From positions 6,049 to 46,568 of the forward strand of contig DCHY01000013.1 of assembly GCA_002315715.1 (NCBI GenBank): a stretch of DNA of 40,520 nt, written 5' to 3'. This DNA is from Clostridiales bacterium UBA1740 (GTDB taxonomy: Bacteria; Bacillota; Clostridia; Oscillospirales; CAG-272). How positions within the stretch are numbered: position 1 is the stretch's first letter; every line of letters starts with the position of its first letter. Below the pieces are notes generated by a model that did not search any database, had not been told where the DNA came from, and saw only the letters and a program-made list of their open reading frames with translations. A program made the position numbers and the translations under genes. Below, piece by piece: positions 7,321 to 16,036 of this stretch.

Positions 7321-8721
7321 TCAAGCTTTGGCGAGGGCTTTTGCCTTTTCCACGGCCTCGTCAATCGTTCCGACAAAGAGGAATGCGGACTCGGGCAGAT
7401 CGTCGTATTTGCCTTCGAGAATTTCGCGGAATCCGCGAATCGTCTCTTTGATCGGCACGTAGCGGCCTTCCAAGCCGGAGAACTGCTCGGCAACCGTAAA
7501 GGGCTGCGAGAGGAATCTCTGAATCTTTCTTGCACGGTTGACCGTGAGTTTGTCTTCTTCCGAAAGTTCGTCCATACCCATAATGGCGATGATATCCTGC
7601 AGTTCCTTATAGCGTTGCAAAATCTTCTGCACGTCGCGCGCCACTTCGTAGTGTTCGATACCGACGATGTCGGGGGAGAGAATACGGGAAGTGGAATCGA
7701 GAGGATCGACTGCGGGATAAATACCGAGGGAGGAAATAGAACGGGAAAGAACCGTCGTGGCGTCCAAATGCGCAAACGTCGTGGCAGGCGCCGGGTCGGT
7801 CAAGTCGTCGGCAGGCACGTAAACCGCCTGTACCGAAGTGATCGAACCGTGCTTGGTGGAGGTGATACGCTCTTGGAGCGCACCCATTTCGGTGGCAAGG
7901 GTCGGCTGATAACCGACGGCGGAAGGCATACGGCCGAGAAGTGCCGAAACCTCCGAACCTGCCTGGGTGAAACGGAAGATGTTATCGATAAAGAGCAAAA
8001 CGTCTTGCCCTTCTTTGTCACGGAAATATTCCGCCATGGTAAGGCCGGAAAGACCGACTCTCATTCTCGCTCCGGGCGGCTCGTTCATCTGACCGTACAC
8101 GAGCGCGGTCTTAGACAGAACCCCCGATTCTTTCATTTCGTGGTACAAATCGTTGCCTTCACGCGTACGTTCGCCGACACCCGTGAAGACCGAAATACCG
8201 CCGTGTTGTTTGGCGATATTGTTGATGAGTTCCATGATAAGGACGGTTTTGCCGACACCGGCACCGCCGAAAAGACCGATTTTTCCGCCCTTGGCGTAGG
8301 GGGAAATGAGGTCGACGACTTTGATGCCCGTCTCGAGAATCTGCGAGGTGCTTTCCTGCTCGGCGTAGGGGGGCGGATCCCGGTGGATACACCATTTTTC
8401 CTTGGTTTCGGGGGCGGGCTTGTTGTCAATTGCGTCACCGAGAAGATTGAACATACGACCGAGGGTTTCGGGGCCTACGGGGACTTTGATGCCGGTACCC
8501 GTATCTTTCGCATCCATGCCGCGGGACATACCGTCCGTTGAGGACATGGCGATACAGCGGACGACGTCGTCACCGAGTTGGCTTGCCACTTCGCAGACCA
8601 CCTTTTTTCCTTCGTGCTCAATCTCAATGGCGTTGAGCAGATTGGGAAGATGACCGTTCGGGAAGCGAATATCGAGGACGGGGCCGATGATCTGTATCAC
8701 TTTTCCGATGTTGTTATTCAT
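7321..8721 (-). CDS. atpD: ATP synthase F1 beta subunit
   Basis: Catalytic subunit, 466 aa, standard length. P-loop GGAGVGKT at 152-159, catalytic Glu in GERTREGND (about 182-190), Walker B-like DVLLFIDNIFRF, the YVPADDLTDPAPATTFAHLDATTVLSR-type nucleotide-site segment, and the DELSEED loop that pushes on gamma (GMDELSEED). All key residues are present. ATG 8721 was chosen (MNNNIGKV); an in-frame start ten codons earlier overlaps the end of atpG and lacks a better ribosome site. Confidence 0.98.
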   Translation of the reverse strand: MNNNIGKVIQIIGPVLDIRFPNGHLPNLLNAIEIEHEGKKVVCEVASQLGDDVVRCIAMSSTDGMSRGMDAKDTGTGIKVPVGPETLGRMFNLLGDAIDNKPAPETKEKWCIHRDPPPYAEQESTSQILETGIKVVDLISPYAKGGKIGLFGGAGVGKTVLIMELINNIAKQHGGISVFTGVGERTREGNDLYHEMKESGVLSKTALVYGQMNEPPGARMRVGLSGLTMAEYFRDKEGQDVLLFIDNIFRFTQAGSEVSALLGRMPSAVGYQPTLATEMGALQERITSTKHGSITSVQAVYVPADDLTDPAPATTFAHLDATTVLSRSISSLGIYPAVDPLDSTSRILSPDIVGIEHYEVARDVQKILQRYKELQDIIAIMGMDELSEEDKLTVNRARKIQRFLSQPFTVAEQFSGLEGRYVPIKETIRGFREILEGKYDDLPESAFLFVGTIDEAVEKAKALAKA

Positions 8722-8734
8722 CCTGATTCCTTTC

Positions 8735-9577
8735 TTACAGTGCTTCCGCACCGGAAACGATTTCCGTGATTTCCTGTGTGATGACGGCCTGACGCGCTTG
8801 GTTGTAATGCAAGGTTAATCCGTCAAGCATTTCTTCGGCGTTTTTGTTCGCCGCGTTCATGGCGGCGCGTCTGGCGCCGGATTCCGAGGCGAGGGATTCC
8901 GCCACCGTCCCCGACAGCACGCCGCCGATATAATCGGTGGAAAGCGTGAGGAGCAATTCGTCGATGTCCTCGCTCTCATAGAGCGGTTCTTCTTTTCCCT
9001 CTGCCGGGAGCGGCAAAGGAAGCAGTTCATACGACGAGGGAATCTGCGTCATCATGGAAGCAAATTTGGTATAAACGACCGCCACGCGGTCAAACTGTTT
9101 TTCTGCAAACGTTTGGGTGCATAGGGTTGCGATAGAGAAGCAGTCGCCGACGCCGAGGGTGGCAACGGTCGAAAACTTTTCGGTGAACAGGGGAACGTTC
9201 CTATGCTTGTAGTATTCAACGGCGCGGTGTCCGACGGGGAGAACCGTCAGTTCATAGCCGCAAGCGAGAGAGGCGGCAAGACGGAAAATGTTGCTGTTGT
9301 ATCCGCCGGCAAGACCGCGGTCTCCGGCAATGACGATAAGGAGAAGTCGCTTGCCGTCATGCGGCATTGCCCAAACGGATTTTCTCGCATCCGATGTCGA
9401 AAGCACGTGGCGCATGGCATCCGTAACGGCACAAAGGTACGGCTTCGAGGCTTCGGCGCGTTCTTTGGCACGGCGAAGTTTGGACGTCGCAACCAGTTCC
9501 ATGGCTTTGGTGATCTGCATCGTGCCCGATACGCTTTTGATACGGGCTTTGATATCTTTCATGGATGCATTTGCCAT
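8735..9577 (-). CDS. atpG: ATP synthase F1 gamma subunit
   Basis: Rotor shaft subunit, 280 aa. Recognisable by the N-terminal helix MKDIKARIKSVSGTMQITKAMELVATSKL, the central DRGLAGGYNSN motif, and the C-terminal helix (SESGARRAAMNAANKNAEEML...YNQARQAVITQEITEIVSGAEAL) that together form the coiled coil inside the alpha3beta3 ring. AAAGGAG precedes ATG 9577 by 6-7 bases. Situated between atpA and atpD as in the canonical operon. Confidence 0.97.
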   Translation of the reverse strand: MANASMKDIKARIKSVSGTMQITKAMELVATSKLRRAKERAEASKPYLCAVTDAMRHVLSTSDARKSVWAMPHDGKRLLLIVIAGDRGLAGGYNSNIFRLAASLACGYELTVLPVGHRAVEYYKHRNVPLFTEKFSTVATLGVGDCFSIATLCTQTFAEKQFDRVAVVYTKFASMMTQIPSSYELLPLPLPAEGKEEPLYESEDIDELLLTLSTDYIGGVLSGTVAESLASESGARRAAMNAANKNAEEMLDGLTLHYNQARQAVITQEITEIVSGAEAL

Positions 9578-9594
9578 GACTTTCTCCTTTCTTC

Positions 9595-11112
9595 TTATTG
9601 TCGATTGCCGAGAAATTGCCCTTTGGCATTTTCAATCGCGTCTTTGAGTTCTTGTTCGGTTTTTTCATTCAGGGCGCCCGTTTCTTTGATGCTCTTCAAA
9701 AGTGCGTCTTTCGTCGCCGTCAAAGACTCAAAGAGATACTCTTCAAAACGGTGTATGTCTTCTACGTCCACGTCGGACAAAAGACCTTGAACGACCGCAT
9801 AAATGATAGCTACCTGAAGTTCTACGGCTACGGGGGAGTTTTTATCCTGCTTCAGCACTTCCACGATGCGCTCTCCCTGCAACAGACGCGCCTTGGTATC
9901 GGCGTCGAGGTCGGAACCGAACTGGGCAAAGCCCTGCAGTTCGCGGTATTGCGAATAGAGAAGTTTCAACGTTCCCGAAACCTTCTTCATCGCCTTGATT
10001 TGGGCGTTACCGCCGACACGGGATACCGAGATACCGGGGTTGACGGCGGGACGGATACCGGCGTGGAACAGTTCGGTTTCCAGGAAAATCTGACCGTCGG
10101 TAATCGAAATGACGTTGGTGGGAATGTAGGCGGAAACGTCGCCTGCCTGCGTTTCGATAATGGGCAGTGCTGTGAGAGAACCGCCGCCGGCTTCTTCCGA
10201 CAGACGCGCCGCTCTTTCGAGAAGACGGGAATGAAGATAGAAAACGTCGCCGGGGTAGGCTTCACGGCCGGGCGGACGGCGAATCAAAAGCGACAGGGCG
10301 CGGTACGCCACGGCGTGCTTGGATAGGTCGTCGTAAATGATGAGCACGTCCTTGCCTTGGTTCATGAAATATTCACCCATGGTACAGCCGGCATAGGGTG
10401 CCATATACTGAAGCGGAGCCGTCTCGGACGCCGTCGCCGCAACGACGAAGGTGTAGTCCATGGCACCGTTTTTATAGAGAGTATCCACAACGCCGGTCAC
10501 GGTCGATTGCTTTTGACCGATAGCGACGTAAATGCAGATAACGTCTTTTCCTTTTTGGTTGATAATGGTATCGGTGGCGATGACGGTTTTGCCCGTGCCT
10601 CGGTCGCCGATGATCAACTCACGCTGACCGCGGCCGATGGGAATCATGGAGTCGATAGCCTTGATACCGGTTTGCAGCGGTACCGAGACGGATTTTCTCT
10701 CAATGATGCCGGCGGCTTTGCGTTCGATGGGTCGATACTCTTTCGACTCGATGGGACCTTTGCCGTCGATAGGCTCGCCGAGTGCGTTGACGACGCGGCC
10801 GATTAAGCCTTCTCCGACGGGAACCGAAACGACGCGGCCGGTGCGTTTGACGATACTGCCTTCGCCGATACCGACGTCGGTACCGAGAAGAACGGCACTG
10901 ACTTCGTTTTCCTCGAGGTTAAGCGCCATGCCGTAAGTACCGTTGACGAACAGAATCAGTTCGTTGGCACGGCACTTGTCAAGTCCGTGCACCTTGGCGA
11001 TACTGTCACCGACCGAGATGACGTAACCTATCTCGTCTTCTTCGGTCTTGTCTTTATAACGTTTAATTTGCTCTTTGATGATCTTGCTGATGTCATCCGA
11101 TTTTGCTTGCAT
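9595..11112 (-). CDS. atpA: ATP synthase F1 alpha subunit
   Basis: Non-catalytic nucleotide-binding subunit, 505 aa. P-loop GDRGTGKT at about 169-176, LSKHAVAYRALSLLIRRPPGREAYPGDVFYLHSRLLERAA block with the arginine-finger region (VNPGISVSRVGGNAQIKAMKKVSGTLK) downstream. N-terminal beta-barrel and C-terminal helical domain complete. Start ATG 11112 has a weak GGTG about 7 bases upstream, weaker than its neighbours, so expression may rely partly on coupling to atpH, which ends 13 bases upstream. Confidence 0.98.
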   Translation of the reverse strand: MQAKSDDISKIIKEQIKRYKDKTEEDEIGYVISVGDSIAKVHGLDKCRANELILFVNGTYGMALNLEENEVSAVLLGTDVGIGEGSIVKRTGRVVSVPVGEGLIGRVVNALGEPIDGKGPIESKEYRPIERKAAGIIERKSVSVPLQTGIKAIDSMIPIGRGQRELIIGDRGTGKTVIATDTIINQKGKDVICIYVAIGQKQSTVTGVVDTLYKNGAMDYTFVVAATASETAPLQYMAPYAGCTMGEYFMNQGKDVLIIYDDLSKHAVAYRALSLLIRRPPGREAYPGDVFYLHSRLLERAARLSEEAGGGSLTALPIIETQAGDVSAYIPTNVISITDGQIFLETELFHAGIRPAVNPGISVSRVGGNAQIKAMKKVSGTLKLLYSQYRELQGFAQFGSDLDADTKARLLQGERIVEVLKQDKNSPVAVELQVAIIYAVVQGLLSDVDVEDIHRFEEYLFESLTATKDALLKSIKETGALNEKTEQELKDAIENAKGQFLGNRQ

Positions 11113-11125
11113 GTTTTCACCAACT

Positions 11126-11662
11126 TTACACTATGGTTTTTTGAATGGCACTCTCAAATGCCGCAAGGCGGGATTTGAGAGTTGCATCCGTTTGCGTGGT
11201 GGATGTGCGCACACAGACACCGCCGAGGACGGTGGGGTCCACGGTGTTGCGCAAAAGGACGGTTTTGCCGAGCATCTTTTCGAGTTTTTCTTTCATCTTT
11301 TCGGTTTGCGCTTTTGTAAGCGAAACGGCGGTGATGACTTCGACTCTTTCTATGCCGCGCGATTCGTCAAAACAAGCGACATAGGAGGCAAAAGCCGCGT
11401 CAAACAGACAGAAAGAACGGTGCTCTGCCACTATTTTCAAGAAGTTTTGAAGATAGGGATGCACGTCGGAAAAAGCGTCGTCAAGAAGCGCGCATTTTTC
11501 TTCTGTCGCAATGGCGGGCGTGTCCATGATTTTCTTGTAGTCGGGATTCTCTTTGAGCGCTTGATTGACGGAATCAAGCTGTGACATAATCACGTCGGAT
11601 AGACTTTCTTCCTCGGTCAAAAGGAAGAGCGCCCGTCCGTATTCTTTGGGATCCATCTTCAT
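11126..11662 (-). CDS. atpH: ATP synthase F1 delta subunit
   Basis: Peripheral-stalk connector between F1 alpha and the b subunits, 178 aa. N-terminal helical bundle (YGRALFLLTEEESL...IVAEHRSF) and the OSCP-family C-terminal signature (LEKMLGKTVLLRNTVDPTVLGGVCVRTSTTQTDATLKSRLAAFESAI). Start ATG 11662 overlaps the atpF stop as ATGA; a Met two codons later is a less likely alternative. Gene order matches the canonical F-type operon. Confidence 0.95.
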   Translation of the reverse strand: MKMDPKEYGRALFLLTEEESLSDVIMSQLDSVNQALKENPDYKKIMDTPAIATEEKCALLDDAFSDVHPYLQNFLKIVAEHRSFCLFDAAFASYVACFDESRGIERVEVITAVSLTKAQTEKMKEKLEKMLGKTVLLRNTVDPTVLGGVCVRTSTTQTDATLKSRLAAFESAIQKTIV

Positions 11663-12183
11663 GATTTTTCATCCATGTGGCTGATGAAATCGTCGATCAT
11701 GGCGCGGTGTTCCTCTTCTTTGACGTCTCTGCCGATGAGAGAGGAGGCAATTTCGATTGCCATACCCGACACCTCGTCTTTGATTTCGTTGAGCGCACGT
11801 TTTTTCTCACGTTCGATTTCTTCTTCGGCACGTTTTCTGGTTCTTTGTGCTTGGTCTTGCGCCTCTTTCAGAATTTCTTCTTCTTTCAAAAGCGCTTCTC
11901 TTTGCGCCTGCTTTCGGATGTTCTCACTCTCTTCGCCTGCAAGGCGGAGTTTTTTCGCATAAGCCGCTTTGTCGGCTTCTGCCGCTTTTTCTTTTTCGGC
12001 GGCGTCGGCGTACATATCGTCAATTTCTTTTTGACGGTTGTCAATCATATTTTTGACGGGGTTAAAGAGCAACTTGCGCAGAAAAAGATACAGAATGAGA
12101 AGGTTCACCCAGGCGAAAATCATCGTCCAGAAATTCGTACCGATCAGGGCTTCGAACTCGTCGGTAAACACTTCGAATCTCAT
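11659..12183 (-). CDS. atpF: ATP synthase Fo b subunit
   Basis: Stator subunit, 174 aa: one N-terminal membrane segment (about residues 15-38, FWTMIFAWVNLLILYLFLRKLLF) followed by a long, highly charged coiled-coil helix (about 48-150, rich in EKEKAAEADKAA and REALLKEEEILKEA repeats), then a short C-terminal delta-binding part. GAGGAA sits 6 bases upstream of ATG 12183. Only one b gene is present, implying a homodimer. Confidence 0.95.
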   Translation of the reverse strand: MRFEVFTDEFEALIGTNFWTMIFAWVNLLILYLFLRKLLFNPVKNMIDNRQKEIDDMYADAAEKEKAAEADKAAYAKKLRLAGEESENIRKQAQREALLKEEEILKEAQDQAQRTRKRAEEEIEREKKRALNEIKDEVSGMAIEIASSLIGRDVKEEEHRAMIDDFISHMDEKS

Positions 12184-12198
12184 ATTGGTTCCTCGGAA

Positions 12199-12447
12199 TC
12201 AGGCTTTGATTTTGACGAACATCAAAAGAAGCGAAATGATGAGCGAATAGATACCGGTGGTTTCGGCAATCGCGCAACCGAGAATCATGTTGGTTCGCAG
12301 GTTACCGGTGGCTTCCGGCTGACGCGCCATACCTTCGAGTGCTTTGCTGACGGCGGTACCTTCGCCGATAGCGGGACCGATGGCACCGAGACCCATACAA
12401 AGGCCTGCGGCAAGTGCTCTTGCGGCTGCAACAATATTTCCTTCCAT
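12199..12447 (-). CDS. atpE: ATP synthase Fo c subunit with two ion-site carboxylates
   Basis: Rotor-ring proteolipid, 82 aa: two helices joined by the conserved polar loop ARQPEA (41-46). Helix 2 holds the ion-binding AETTGIY with Glu62, Thr63 and Tyr67, corresponding to Glu65, Ser66 and Tyr70 of the Na+-type Ilyobacter c-ring. Helix 1 has GPAIGEGTA, placing Glu29 where Na+-type rings usually have Gln32. A Glu/Glu pair is the two-carboxylate motif described for the Fusobacterium nucleatum Na+ ring. Na+ coupling is therefore inferred, not shown. GGAGG lies 10 bases before ATG 12447. Confidence 0.96.
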   Translation of the reverse strand: MEGNIVAAARALAAGLCMGLGAIGPAIGEGTAVSKALEGMARQPEATGNLRTNMILGCAIAETTGIYSLIISLLLMFVKIKA

Positions 12448-12474
12448 AGTTAAAAATCCTCCATGTATTTTATT

Positions 12475-13257
12475 TTAATTATTTTTGGCGGTTTCTTCGG
12501 CGGGAGGCGGGTTGGCGGAGCCGACGTACACCATCGTCAGAAGAGAGAAGACAAAGGCTTGAACGAAGCCCGAGAACAAATCAAAGTAAATAGAGAGAAA
12601 AGCGGGAATACCGATTTGAAAAACGGGGGGAATCCACGATAGAATCTGCGGCGGCAGCCAGCAGAACACAACGTGGGTAAGCGCCGCCAGCGCGGCGTAT
12701 ATCAAGGTCGTAAGGACGCCGCCGCCCGTTACGTTTCCGAAATGACGGAACGCCATCGAGATCGGTTGCGCCACTTCGCTGATGACGTTCATCGGCGTCA
12801 TGACGGCGATGGGTTCGGTATAGCCTTTGAGCCAACCGAGAAAACCGTTATTTTTGATTCCCTCGTACCAACATAGGGCACTGGTAACGAGCGCCCAACC
12901 CATGACGACCATGAGGTCCGCCGTGGTAGAGCGGAAAATCTGCGTCATGCCGATGAGAGAACCGAAAACGGACGAGAGAAATACCGTCAGAATATACGGG
13001 GCGTATTTCATGTTGTGTTTGCCCATCGTATCTTCGACGATGCCGTAAAACGCGGTAATGCCTTTTTCCACCAAGACCTGAAGCCTGCTCGGTCGCTTTT
13101 TGAGATTTCGTCCGATAAAGAAAGCCAAAAGAATCAAAGTGACCGTGACGACGAAAAGAGAAACCGTGGTTTGCGTAACGAGATTGATGGAAAAATGGTC
13201 GTTGAGCCATAACTTCACGTAGACTTTGGCACCGTTGCCAAGCTCTAAATCATCCAT
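12475..13257 (-). CDS. atpB: ATP synthase Fo a subunit
   Basis: Stator channel subunit, 260 aa, with about five to six hydrophobic segments (30-50, 85-110, 115-135, 170-200, 215-250). The essential stator Arg that faces the c-ring is in ISMAFRHFGNVTGG (Arg171). The second conserved region lies in the C-terminal helix (FSGFVQAFVFSLLTMVYVG, with the conserved Gln). ATG 13257 (MDDLELGNG) was chosen: AAGGTG lies a few bases upstream, and it overlaps the upstream AtpI-like gene by 8 bases; the start ten codons earlier lies deeper inside that gene. Confidence 0.95.
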   Translation of the reverse strand: MDDLELGNGAKVYVKLWLNDHFSINLVTQTTVSLFVVTVTLILLAFFIGRNLKKRPSRLQVLVEKGITAFYGIVEDTMGKHNMKYAPYILTVFLSSVFGSLIGMTQIFRSTTADLMVVMGWALVTSALCWYEGIKNNGFLGWLKGYTEPIAVMTPMNVISEVAQPISMAFRHFGNVTGGGVLTTLIYAALAALTHVVFCWLPPQILSWIPPVFQIGIPAFLSIYFDLFSGFVQAFVFSLLTMVYVGSANPPPAEETAKNN

Positions 13258-13699
13258 TTGACACCTTCTTTCCCAGAGCGTCCGCAAGAATCAGTAACGG
13301 GCGGAATCCGAGCATGGGAATAACCGTCGCAATGACGTTGAATTGTTCGGAGAGAAAAGCGAGCACCAAAACGCCGAGCATGGAGAGCATGCGAACGATT
13401 TGGGAAGCCGCCACTTTGGCTTTGATGCGCTGAGCGTTTTCTTCGGCAAAGGCTTTGGCTTCTTCTTCGGTATGCTCACCCCCGAATTCGGCGAGCGAAG
13501 CATCGACGGCTTTGGTCGTCAGAACAGACAAAGCGGCAAAGTTCGCCGTGACGGTCAAGGCACCGAGCACCGCGCCGAGAGGGACGGTATAGTCAAAAGA
13601 CGGGAAGAATGCAAAGATACCGACCGTCAGAGCACCGAGCAACAGTTCGAGAGCCCCGATGACGGCAACCGAAAATAATACGGGATGTTTTTCTTTCAT
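13250..13699 (-). CDS. atpI: ATP synthase subunit I-like membrane protein
   Basis: 149 aa with four hydrophobic segments (about 8-30, 38-60, 95-115, 118-140). The central soluble loop is charged (EFGGEHTEEEAKAFAEENAQRIKAK). Position directly before atpB and size fit AtpI, which assists c-ring assembly and possibly cation supply in F-type operons; sequence similarity within this family is weak, so the name rests largely on context. GGAAG precedes ATG 13699 by 5 bases. A longer in-frame ORF upstream is out of frame with, and overlaps, the AtpZ-like gene. Confidence 0.75.
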   Translation of the reverse strand: MKEKHPVLFSVAVIGALELLLGALTVGIFAFFPSFDYTVPLGAVLGALTVTANFAALSVLTTKAVDASLAEFGGEHTEEEAKAFAEENAQRIKAKVAASQIVRMLSMLGVLVLAFLSEQFNVIATVIPMLGFRPLLILADALGKKVSNG

Positions 13700-13977
13700 C
13701 AATTCTTCCTTTCTTCGTTTTTTTCTTTCGTTTCGTGCTGTTTTTGCAACGCCTCGATTTGCTTCGATGCGCCGAGGAGAAACTTGACCATGGAAAAAAG
13801 ACCGACGAGGGTGCCGAACAAAATGAGAGGGGCATACAGCCACGACGGCGCGCCTTTTTTCTCCACCAAGAACCAAGACAACAGCGCAAAGCCGCCGATA
13901 GGCAGTGCCAAACTGACAAAAGATTGCACCGCCATTTCAAAATAGTAGATTTCACGCACGAATTTTTTTCCGTTCAT
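13699..13977 (-). CDS. AtpZ/AtpI-family small membrane protein
   Basis: 92 aa with two membrane segments (about 15-37 and 45-70) and a charged C-terminal tail (KQHETKEKNEERKN). This is the layout of the AtpZ/AtpI family of F-ATPase operons, thought to help Mg2+/Ca2+ supply or ring assembly. GGAGG lies 5 bases before ATG 13977, and the stop overlaps the next start (TGATG). First gene of the ten-gene atp transcript. Confidence 0.75.
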   Translation of the reverse strand: MNGKKFVREIYYFEMAVQSFVSLALPIGGFALLSWFLVEKKGAPSWLYAPLILFGTLVGLFSMVKFLLGASKQIEALQKQHETKEKNEERKN

Positions 13978-14004
13978 AAAACCTCCACAGTCGCGATTAC
14001 CATA

Positions 14005-14034
14005 ATTATATCATAATGCGCGTGAAGATAGCAA
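14005..14034 (-). promoter_or_regulatory. Probable sigma-A promoter of the atp operon
   Basis: Minus strand: TTGCTA (14034-14029), 18 bases, TATAAT (14010-14005), 28 bases before the first ATG. The -35 is 4/6; the -10 is perfect. Confidence 0.6.
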
Positions 14035-14135
14035 GAGAAAACTTCTTTTGACTTCAATTTTTAACATATTCGCCAAAAACGCAGAGCGACTTCGGTTAAT
14101 ATTTCCGGTTTCGGGGAGAATTATTGCGCGGACGA

Positions 14136-14164
14136 TTGATTTTCCCGCGCGCACCGTGTATAAT
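14136..14164 (+). promoter_or_regulatory. Sigma-A promoter of the heparinase-like operon
   Basis: TTGATT (14136-14141), 17 bases, TATAAT (14159-14164). It drives 14204-20817, divergent from the atp promoter 100 bases away. I see no operator-like palindrome between them. Confidence 0.75.
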
Positions 14165-14203
14165 ATAAAGTAAAACCAAAAGTGCGCACTTCGGAGGATG
14201 ACC

Positions 14204-16030
14204 GTGAAAACATACTCAAAAGAAGAAATCCTCGCTTTTCTGAAAGAGGGAAAACGAGATTTTTCACTCTTCACGGAAGAAGAGAGAATCAAAGCCGCAA
14301 CGTTTGTCGGAAACGAAAAAATGAAGGAAGAACTGTTTTCTTTTGCCGCGTCGCAGAAGGATTTGCCGACGGTCGCACCGACCTTTGAACAGTTTGCCCG
14401 ATACGATACCGACGGCGACCGCGATTCCTTTGAAGAAGACTTGGTTTCCGGCTATTACATCACGCGCCATCGTTTGACCGCCTTTTTCCTCATGGTATAT
14501 CTGTACGGCAAAGACGAGTATCTGCCCACCTTGCAAAATACCATGTGGGCGATTCTCAACGAATATTCTTGGGCGCTGCCGGCGCATATGTTTAACCGCT
14601 CGCTCAAGCGCTTGGAAACCGACGGTTATACCGTCGACCTGTACGGTTCTATGGCGGCACAGGACCTTTCGGAAATTTTGTATCTTCTCGGGGACAAACT
14701 CCATCCCCTGCTCGTCTCCCGTGTGAAAAGAGAAATCAAAGTCCGCGTTTTTGACGTGCTCTATGGCGAAAATCCCCGTGAGTTTTGGTGGCAAAAAACC
14801 AAATGCAACTGGGCCTCGGTTTGCGGCGGCAACGTCGGAACTGCGGCTATCTACCTCTACGATGACGAAGAAAAACTCGCAGAAGTCGTCAAGAGCGTTA
14901 TCGACACCATGGCGTGTTTCCTTTCCGGCTTTTCCGACGACGGCGTTTGCCACGAGGGTATCGGGTATTGGACCTACGGCTTCGGCTACTTTATGCTGTT
15001 TGCCGACGTCCTTTTGAAACGCACCGGCGGAAAACTCGATTTGTTTGAGGATGAGAAAGTCAAGAAAATTGCGGCGTTTCCCACCTCCTGCCTTTACGAG
15101 GGCGGTCTTTCTTTGCCCTTCTCGGACGCTTGGAAATTTGCCAAAGTCCGTCCCGGCATGATGAACTATCTGGCACTCCGTTTCCCCGACTTGAAACTGC
15201 CGTCGGGTGAAATGATCAAAAACCGTTTTGAAATGTATTCTTCCGAACGTCAGGCACAGGACGTCCGCGATTTTCTATGGTGCGGCAAAACCTTTGACGA
15301 GGCGGTGTATCCCCCCTTCGTTGCCCCCTATCCCGGCGCCGAGTGGTACATTGCCCGTGCCGAAAACGGCGTGACTTTCATGGCGAAAGCCGGCAATAAT
15401 GCGGAAACGCACAACCACGACGATATCGGCAATTTTGCGGTGTGTCAGCACGGCGTTCCGCTGTTTTGGGACATCGGTGCCGGCATTTACTGCAAACAGT
15501 ATCTGACCGACACGTGGCGATATGAATTCGTCGAAAGTTCTTCGCGGGGGCACAGCGTCCCGATGGTGAACGGCGAACTGCAAAAGCACGGCAAGAAGAA
15601 AATCGGCGACACCGAGATTCCTTACGCCGCGAAAAACACCGTCGTCAGAGAGGACGGGCTCTCTTGCGATATCGCTCCTCTTTACGATCTTGATTGCCTT
15701 GACAGTTTGGTTCGCGATTTGCATTTTGACACGAAGAGTGGCGCTTTCACTTTATCCGACCGTTACGTCTTCACCAAAGACGGCAACGAAGTGCGCGAGC
15801 GTTTCGTCTCGATCCTTCCTCCCGTTTTGACGGACGGCGGTGCCGTTCTCGAAAAAGGCGGCGTGAAAATCACCGTGAAAAACCAAAACGGCGTCAGCCC
15901 CGTTTTCTCGTCGGAAAAGAGAATAACGACCTACGGCAAACCGGCGGACGGCGACAGCGTCTATTTTACCGATTTTCTTTTCGAGGCAGACAAAAATTTA
16001 GAGACGGTGTTTACGTTCACCGTTGAGTGA
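14204..16030 (+). CDS. Heparinase II/III-like protein, copy 1
   Basis: 608 residues. An alpha/alpha-toroid N-terminal half (to about 375) includes NTMWAILNEYSWALPAHM (112-129) and EGIGYWTYGF (251-260). A beta-sandwich C-terminal half carries HNHDDIGNF (403-411), the His motif typical of heparinase II/III lyases. No signal peptide, so probably cytosolic, acting on imported oligosaccharides. Substrate unknown. Start choice: GGAGG at 14193-14197 touches the ATG at 14198 but is ideally spaced (6 bases) from GTG 14204. With GTG the N-terminus aligns residue for residue with copy 2. Copy 2 follows after only 6 bases. Confidence 0.8.
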   Translation: MKTYSKEEILAFLKEGKRDFSLFTEEERIKAATFVGNEKMKEELFSFAASQKDLPTVAPTFEQFARYDTDGDRDSFEEDLVSGYYITRHRLTAFFLMVYLYGKDEYLPTLQNTMWAILNEYSWALPAHMFNRSLKRLETDGYTVDLYGSMAAQDLSEILYLLGDKLHPLLVSRVKREIKVRVFDVLYGENPREFWWQKTKCNWASVCGGNVGTAAIYLYDDEEKLAEVVKSVIDTMACFLSGFSDDGVCHEGIGYWTYGFGYFMLFADVLLKRTGGKLDLFEDEKVKKIAAFPTSCLYEGGLSLPFSDAWKFAKVRPGMMNYLALRFPDLKLPSGEMIKNRFEMYSSERQAQDVRDFLWCGKTFDEAVYPPFVAPYPGAEWYIARAENGVTFMAKAGNNAETHNHDDIGNFAVCQHGVPLFWDIGAGIYCKQYLTDTWRYEFVESSSRGHSVPMVNGELQKHGKKKIGDTEIPYAAKNTVVREDGLSCDIAPLYDLDCLDSLVRDLHFDTKSGAFTLSDRYVFTKDGNEVRERFVSILPPVLTDGGAVLEKGGVKITVKNQNGVSPVFSSEKRITTYGKPADGDSVYFTDFLFEADKNLETVFTFTVE

Positions 16031-16036
16031 GGACAT

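Noticed and set aside
14198..14203. ATG 14198 as start of heparinase-like copy 1.
   Set aside because: GGAGG abuts it with no spacing; GTG 14204 has ideal spacing and aligns with the paralogue's N-terminus.
13978..14203. A small gene or RNA in the 226-base gap between the atp and heparinase operons.
   Set aside because: Only two divergent promoters are apparent; no conserved fold or credible short frame with a ribosome site was seen.
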